DNA from: Solirubrobacterales bacterium 70-9
Lineage (GTDB): Bacteria; Pseudomonadota; Alphaproteobacteria; Acetobacterales; Acetobacteraceae
NCBI GenBank assembly: GCA_903970625.1
Contig: CAJCJG010000176.1
Coordinates: 1 to 35,654 of the forward strand
Direction of reading: 5' to 3'
Length of the DNA stretch: 35,654 nt
Shown here: piece after piece, positions 31,800 to 35,654 of the stretch
How positions within the stretch are numbered: the first letter of the stretch is position 1
Layout: the number at the start of each line of letters is the position of its first letter
Program-made: the position numbers and the translations under genes
The notes under the pieces: generated by a model
Databases searched by the model: none
Told to the model about the DNA's origin: nothing
What the model saw: the letters and a program-made list of their open reading frames with translations, nothing else

Positions 31800-32687
31800 A
31801 TGGCCTCTACCGTCCTCAACATCGCCCCAGAGGGCAATCTGACGCGGTATCTGCAAGAGATCCGCAAATTCCCGATGCTCGCCCCCGAGGAGGAGCTGGA
31901 GCTGTCGCGCCGGTGGCGCGACCATCAGGACATGGACGCCGCCCACAAACTGGTCACGTCGCATCTTCGCCTCGTTGCCAAGATCGCCATGGGCTATCGC
32001 GGTTACGGCCTGCCAGTCGGCGAGCTGATCAGCGAAGGCAATGTCGGCATGATGCAGGCCGTAAAGCGGTTCGACCCGGATCGCGGGTTCCGGCTGGCCA
32101 CCTACGCCATGTGGTGGATCCGCGCCGCGATCCAGGAATACATCCTGCACAGTTGGTCGCTCGTGAAGATGGGCACGACCGCCGCGCAGAAAAAGCTGTT
32201 CTTCAACCTGCGCCGGCTGAAGGGCCAGATGCAGGCCATCGAAGACGGCGACCTGCAACCGGAACAGGTGGCCAAGATCGCCCATGCGCTGGATGTGCCA
32301 GAGCAGGACGTGGTCAGCATGAACCGCCGCCTGTCGGCCCCCGACCATAGCCTGAACGCCCCAGTCCGCGCCGACAGCGAGGGCGAGTGGCAGGACTGGC
32401 TGGTGGACGAGTCCGACAGCCAGGAAACCGCGATTGCCGACCACGAGGAAATGAGCGGCCGCAAGGCGCTGCTGGCGAACGCGCTGAAGACGCTGAACGA
32501 GCGCGAGCGCCACATCCTGATCGAGCGGCGGCTGAAGGACGACCCGACGACGCTCGAAGATTTGTCGCAGCAATACAACATCTCGCGCGAGCGGGTCCGG
32601 CAGATCGAAGTGCGGGCGTTCGAGAAGCTGCAAAAGGCGATGCACACGCAGGTGGCCGAACGCCGCCGCGCGGTGCTGGCGGCCTGA
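31800..32687 (+). CDS. rpoH: RNA polymerase heat-shock sigma factor (sigma-32)
   Basis: A 295-residue sigma-70-family factor directing polymerase to heat-shock promoters. The RpoH box QKKLFFNLRR is at about 130-139, which separates it from RpoD. Region 2 includes GYRGYGLPVGELISEGN and ATYAMWWIRAAIQEYIL (about 100-116). Region 4 ends with the helix-turn-helix TLEDLSQQYNISRERVRQIE (about 251-270). ATG 31800 has AAGGAG 8 nt upstream; the frame is open from 31569 but that part is leader. It is followed by a strong terminator and so is probably monocistronic. Control likely combines the promoter at 31569, the CtrA-type box and possibly leader structure. Confidence 0.96.
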   Translation: MASTVLNIAPEGNLTRYLQEIRKFPMLAPEEELELSRRWRDHQDMDAAHKLVTSHLRLVAKIAMGYRGYGLPVGELISEGNVGMMQAVKRFDPDRGFRLATYAMWWIRAAIQEYILHSWSLVKMGTTAAQKKLFFNLRRLKGQMQAIEDGDLQPEQVAKIAHALDVPEQDVVSMNRRLSAPDHSLNAPVRADSEGEWQDWLVDESDSQETAIADHEEMSGRKALLANALKTLNERERHILIERRLKDDPTTLEDLSQQYNISRERVRQIEVRAFEKLQKAMHTQVAERRRAVLAA

Positions 32688-32717
32688 CGCCACCCCACGT
32701 CGCGGGCTGACCAAACG

Positions 32718-32741
32718 GGGCGGCTTCGGCCGCCCTTTTTT
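32718..32741 (+). terminator. Rho-independent terminator of rpoH
   Basis: A perfect 7-bp stem GGGCGGC/GCCGCCC closes a stable TTCG tetraloop and is followed directly by six T residues. It begins 30 nt after the rpoH stop. This is the clearest intrinsic terminator in the window. Confidence 0.92.
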
Positions 32742-32869
32742 GTGCGCGCCGCACATCACGAACATTGTGCCCGGCAAGCGAGACGTTGGCGCGATTGCGC
32801 TGCCTCGTCCGCTCGACATCATCTCTCGTTTGCGATTATTTTTGCTTGGTCATTGCTCCGGAACAGGCC

Positions 32870-33955
32870 ATGCGCGCGCGACAGTCATGTGGCGCCCACC
32901 TAACGCTGTTCATCGGCAAACACATTGCCGCAATTCTGGCGATTTGCACCGGCATTGCGCTGGCCCCGTTCCCGGCGCTGGCACAAGTCGACATTCCGTC
33001 AGCCATCGGCAAACACATTCGCGACCTCGGCGGCAAAGATCCACGCGCACGGCTGTCCGCAGCCATGGAACTTGGCAACAATGCCTCGGCCGATCCCAAA
33101 TTCCGTACCGCCGCCGCCGTGGCCGTTCCCGCGCTGGTTCGCGCGCTCAAGGACCAGGACGCAACAGTCCGCCACTTTGCCGCGTTCGCCCTCGGCATTA
33201 TCGACGCCCAGGAAGAGGTGACGGTCCCGGCGCTGATCGCAGCGTTGCACGATCCGGACAATTCCGTTCGCGAAGAAGCGGCAGATGCCCTGAGATCTGT
33301 CCACGCGGAACCCGCATTGTCGGTTCCCGCCCTCGCTGCCGCGTTGGCGGCCCAAGACGGCAATGGAAGAGCGACCGAGGCTCTGATCGCGTTCGGCAAC
33401 GAGGCACGGGTTGCACTGCCGGCGCTGATCGATCTGTTGCAACATCAGGATAGCGGGGAGCGTTGGAAAGCCGCGCGGGTGATCGGCAGCATCGGCCCGG
33501 ACGCACAGGCGGCCGTGGCCGCGCTGACGGTGGCGCTGAAAGACCCGGCCGAAGACGTTCGGCTGGAAGCGGCAGCGGCGCTCGCCGAGGTCGGAGCCAA
33601 TCTGCCGCAGGCGTTGCAGGTCGCGTCGCGCCTGCTCGGAAACGAAGACCCGCATTTGCGCCGCCGCGCCGCCGGCGTGATCGGCATGTTCGGCGTCGCG
33701 GGCGAACCCGCCATCGCGGCGCTGACAGGGCGGCTGCGCGACGAGGATAGCCCCGTCAGATCGGTCGCCGCCCACGCGCTCGCCCAGATTGCCGAGGCGC
33801 TTCGCGACGGCCACCGCACCGACTCCGTCAAGGAGTTAGAGGACGCGCTGGCGAAGCTGGAGCAGAACGACGACAGCGAAGTACGGGTGAAGGCTGCGGC
33901 CGTGGATGAGGCGCTGGCGGAGTTGAAGGCGCCGCCGCCTGCGCAGCCGCAATAG
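32870..33955 (+). CDS. Exported HEAT-repeat protein
   Basis: A 361-residue protein. Residues 1-39 form a signal peptide (hydrophobic AAILAICTGIALAPFPALA before QVD). The rest is a row of about seven HEAT/PBS-lyase-type helical repeats of roughly 35-40 residues, each with a VPALVRALKDQDATVRHFAA-like pattern, and a short Pro/Gln tail (APPPAQPQ). ATG 32870 is chosen because it places the signal peptide at the N-terminus; an upstream in-frame ATG at 32765 lies in the region following the rpoH terminator. It probably acts as a protein-binding scaffold in the periplasm. The next gene starts 30 nt downstream and may be co-transcribed. No enzyme domain is visible. Confidence 0.8.
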   Translation: MRARQSCGAHLTLFIGKHIAAILAICTGIALAPFPALAQVDIPSAIGKHIRDLGGKDPRARLSAAMELGNNASADPKFRTAAAVAVPALVRALKDQDATVRHFAAFALGIIDAQEEVTVPALIAALHDPDNSVREEAADALRSVHAEPALSVPALAAALAAQDGNGRATEALIAFGNEARVALPALIDLLQHQDSGERWKAARVIGSIGPDAQAAVAALTVALKDPAEDVRLEAAAALAEVGANLPQALQVASRLLGNEDPHLRRRAAGVIGMFGVAGEPAIAALTGRLRDEDSPVRSVAAHALAQIAEALRDGHRTDSVKELEDALAKLEQNDDSEVRVKAAAVDEALAELKAPPPAQPQ

Positions 33956-33985
33956 AGCTAAGGATGATTTTGCGCCGAGGACGCA

Positions 33986-35041
33986 ATGACCCGGCTGAAG
34001 CGTGTGTTGCTGCTGGCCAAACGCAAATTGGGCAAGCTGGCGCCGGTCGCGAAATGGATTGGCGGCCTGTCGGCGGCCATCGGTCTGGCAACTGCGGTGG
34101 CGCAGGGATATGCCGGGATCAATGACCGGGTCACACGCCACGCGACGGTCGCGGAGGCTGTCAAGGTTGCCGACCAGCGCCTGCGCGACCTGGAATACGA
34201 CGCGGCGTGGCAGGCGAACGGCAAGGCGCTCGCGACGGACCCCAGCAATGCCGCCGCTCTCGCGCAGCAGACCATCATCGCGATGCGGTGGCTGGAGGAC
34301 GCGCGGATCGGTTCTATGGCGGGCGCCAAAACGTTCGGCGACATCGCCGACCCGCTGGAAGATGTCCTGTCCCACCGCGCGACATCGGCGCGGGGACCGC
34401 ATCTGGCGGACATCGAGGCCCATATCGGCTGGGCCAGATTCCTCAAAAGCCGCGACGGCGTGGCCAATCTTCGCATCCGCGAGGAATTCGACGCCGCCCT
34501 GGCCATCGACGGCGGCAACATGTACGCGCATGTCATGCGCGGGTTTTTTGCCGCCTGGAACGGCGCGCCGGTCGCCGAAATCCGCGCCGATTTCGACGCA
34601 GCACTGCAAAGCGGCGCCGACCCGGATTATTGCGATCGGATGATTCTCTCCGCTCTCACCAATTCCAGCGCGGAACCCTATGAATTCGCCGCGATCGAAT
34701 ACGCCAACAAAATCAGGCGACAGCAGAAGCCGGCCGGTGCGGACCTGCGGGAGCGCGTCTTGTGGGCTTACGAATACGGTCTCGGCGATACCGTCTACCT
34801 GCAAAAATTGGCCGCTGCCATGCCGCCGGACGAGCAGATCGCCACGCTCGACTGGCTGATGGCGGGCCAGAACGCGGCGCGGGCCGGCAACGACAGCGTG
34901 CTCCGCGCGTATTTCCTGGAAGCGGCCGGGCAGACGTCGCAGGCGCTTGCCATCTACCGGCAGGTTGCCGGGACAACCCCCGAGGTGAGCAGCCGCGCCA
35001 TGGGTCTTGCGCGCTCCGGCATCCACCGGCTCGCTCGGTAG
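33986..35041 (+). CDS. Membrane-anchored helical-repeat (TPR-like) hypothetical protein
   Basis: A 351-residue protein with a strongly basic N-terminus (TRLKRVLLLAKRKLGKLAPVAKW), one hydrophobic segment (about 25-41) and then about 300 residues of alpha-helical, Ala-rich sequence. TPR-like units include DAAWQANGKALATDPSNAAA and TSQALAIYRQVAGTTPEVS. ATG 33986 follows the HEAT-repeat gene by 30 nt, so the two likely form an operon of scaffold proteins. I do not recognise a specific family. It may assemble a complex at the inner membrane. Confidence 0.7.
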   Translation: MTRLKRVLLLAKRKLGKLAPVAKWIGGLSAAIGLATAVAQGYAGINDRVTRHATVAEAVKVADQRLRDLEYDAAWQANGKALATDPSNAAALAQQTIIAMRWLEDARIGSMAGAKTFGDIADPLEDVLSHRATSARGPHLADIEAHIGWARFLKSRDGVANLRIREEFDAALAIDGGNMYAHVMRGFFAAWNGAPVAEIRADFDAALQSGADPDYCDRMILSALTNSSAEPYEFAAIEYANKIRRQQKPAGADLRERVLWAYEYGLGDTVYLQKLAAAMPPDEQIATLDWLMAGQNAARAGNDSVLRAYFLEAAGQTSQALAIYRQVAGTTPEVSSRAMGLARSGIHRLAR

Positions 35042-35048
35042 TGTCGCA

Positions 35049-35537
35049 TCACAGGCCGGTGGTGCCACCCGGCGCGGAACCATCCCGATCGCCGGTGGCC
35101 GCCAGCCCCCATGCCTCCGCCAGCTTCGCCCGTTCGTCGCGCAGCCGCGCGATCTCGACGCTGGCCTGTGCGTCCAGCGCCACGCGGATCGCCACCGGGA
35201 TAACCTGCGCCAGCAACCAGCCGGCCCCCTGCGCCGACCACGCCAGCGCCGGGACGGCCATGTCGGAGAGCAGGGACATGCACGCGCCCATGCTGTGGCC
35301 GCCCGTCCACAGCGCCAGCAGGGGCCGCAGCGACCCGGCCAGTCCGAACAGCAGAACGGCGCGCAACGTGGCCCTCCCCTCCCCGTCGTCGGTCAGATAG
35401 ACGACGATGGCAGGCAGCAGCAGGACGGCGGCCATCAGCGCCGTCGGCGTCGCCAGCGCCGCCAGCGCGCCGCAGGCCAGCCCCTGCACCCAGCGACCGG
35501 AGCCACGCCGCGTCGCCACCGCCGCTGGCTTTTTCAC
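35049..35537 (-). CDS. Hypothetical membrane protein (162 aa)
   Basis: A 162-residue protein with a basic start (MKKPAAVATRRG), three or four hydrophobic segments between about residues 18 and 118, and a hydrophilic helical tail (VEIARLRDERAKLAEAW). The GTG start at 35537 overlaps the stop of the upstream gene as GTGA, supporting both the start and co-transcription. It converges with the helical-repeat gene (7-nt gap). No family recognised. Confidence 0.65.
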   Translation of the reverse strand: MKKPAAVATRRGSGRWVQGLACGALAALATPTALMAAVLLLPAIVVYLTDDGEGRATLRAVLLFGLAGSLRPLLALWTGGHSMGACMSLLSDMAVPALAWSAQGAGWLLAQVIPVAIRVALDAQASVEIARLRDERAKLAEAWGLAATGDRDGSAPGGTTGL

Positions 35538-35654
35538 CTCAGCAGCGCCGCCACGACGGCCACCACCAACGCGGTCAGGCCGATGACGCCGGCGGTTTCC
35601 TGCCCGAGCCGCAACGCCGTCTCCGCCCGCCCCTCGGCACCGTCGGCAAGGTGG
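35534..35654 (-). CDS. Hypothetical membrane protein, C-terminal fragment (cut by window edge)
   Basis: The last 39 codons of a minus-strand gene entering from the right edge. They end with one hydrophobic helix (AGVIGLTALVVAVVAALLR) at the very C-terminus, preceded by a Glu/Arg-rich segment (ADGAEGRAETALRLGQE). The TGA overlaps the GTG of the next gene by 4 nt. The identity of the full protein cannot be judged. Confidence 0.6.
   Translation of the reverse strand, partial: HLADGAEGRAETALRLGQETAGVIGLTALVVAVVAALLR

Noticed and set aside
1-35654. CRISPR array, prophage, insertion sequence or integrative element
   Set aside because: No regularly spaced repeats, cas genes, transposase, integrase, phage structural gene or repeated attachment site beside the tRNA was seen.

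Overview
The window looks like chromosomal DNA of a high-GC alphaproteobacterium, most plausibly Rhodospirillales/Acetobacteraceae. Pointers are uniformly GC-rich codon use, two perfect TTAA-N7-TTAA (CtrA-type) boxes, a sigma-32 gene next to an RluA/RluD pseudouridine synthase and a small DUF6476-like membrane protein, and a PE-LIG-POL LigD with Ku. The taxonomic call is inference. I see no transposase, integrase, phage gene or CRISPR array. The only dispersed repeats are two REP-doublet (REPIN-like) elements.

Layout. (1) 1-9719: the first codons of a response regulator at the left edge (minus), then a plus-strand CUT2-type ABC transporter (binding protein, fused ATPase, permease; 240-3978). 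It converges on a minus-strand operon (9719 to 3971) of amidase, COG0523/CobW GTPase, dihydropyrimidinase/hydantoinase, second amidase and a 56-residue ORF. A near-identical TGTCCGRACATA site precedes both transcription units, so they probably form one regulon for uptake and hydrolysis of a cyclic ureide, hydantoin or related amide. (2) 9880-17819: a tightly packed seven-gene minus-strand operon: EmrA-like and EmrB-like efflux pair, Rieske-FAD reductase, acyl-CoA-dehydrogenase-like flavoprotein, PIG-L deacetylase, GT2 glycosyltransferase and NodS-like methyltransferase. It reads as an uncharacterised make-modify-export pathway for a small glycosylated or amino-sugar compound, and is the best candidate for an undescribed system.

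(3) 18037-22185: a secreted PRC-barrel protein with its own terminator, then ligD-ku (bacterial NHEJ), closed by the second REPIN. (4) 22210-24405: a minus-strand trio of luciferase-like monooxygenase and two carboxymuconolactone-decarboxylase-fold proteins, with a candidate operator upstream. (5) 24612-29428: an Ala-rich hypothetical ORF, a membrane hybrid histidine kinase with an altered receiver acidic pocket, an OpgC-type membrane acyltransferase and an SGNH hydrolase.

(6) 29459-32741: a small tail-anchored protein, tRNA-Glu(CTC) with a recognisable promoter, a DUF6476-like protein divergent from rluD, and rpoH with a near-consensus promoter, an adjacent CtrA-type box, a leader of about 195 nt and a UUCG-loop terminator. 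(7) 32870-35654: a secreted HEAT-repeat protein and a membrane-anchored helical-repeat protein, then two minus-strand membrane-protein genes, the last cut by the window edge. Coordinates give the start codon I chose; alternatives are noted in each entry.
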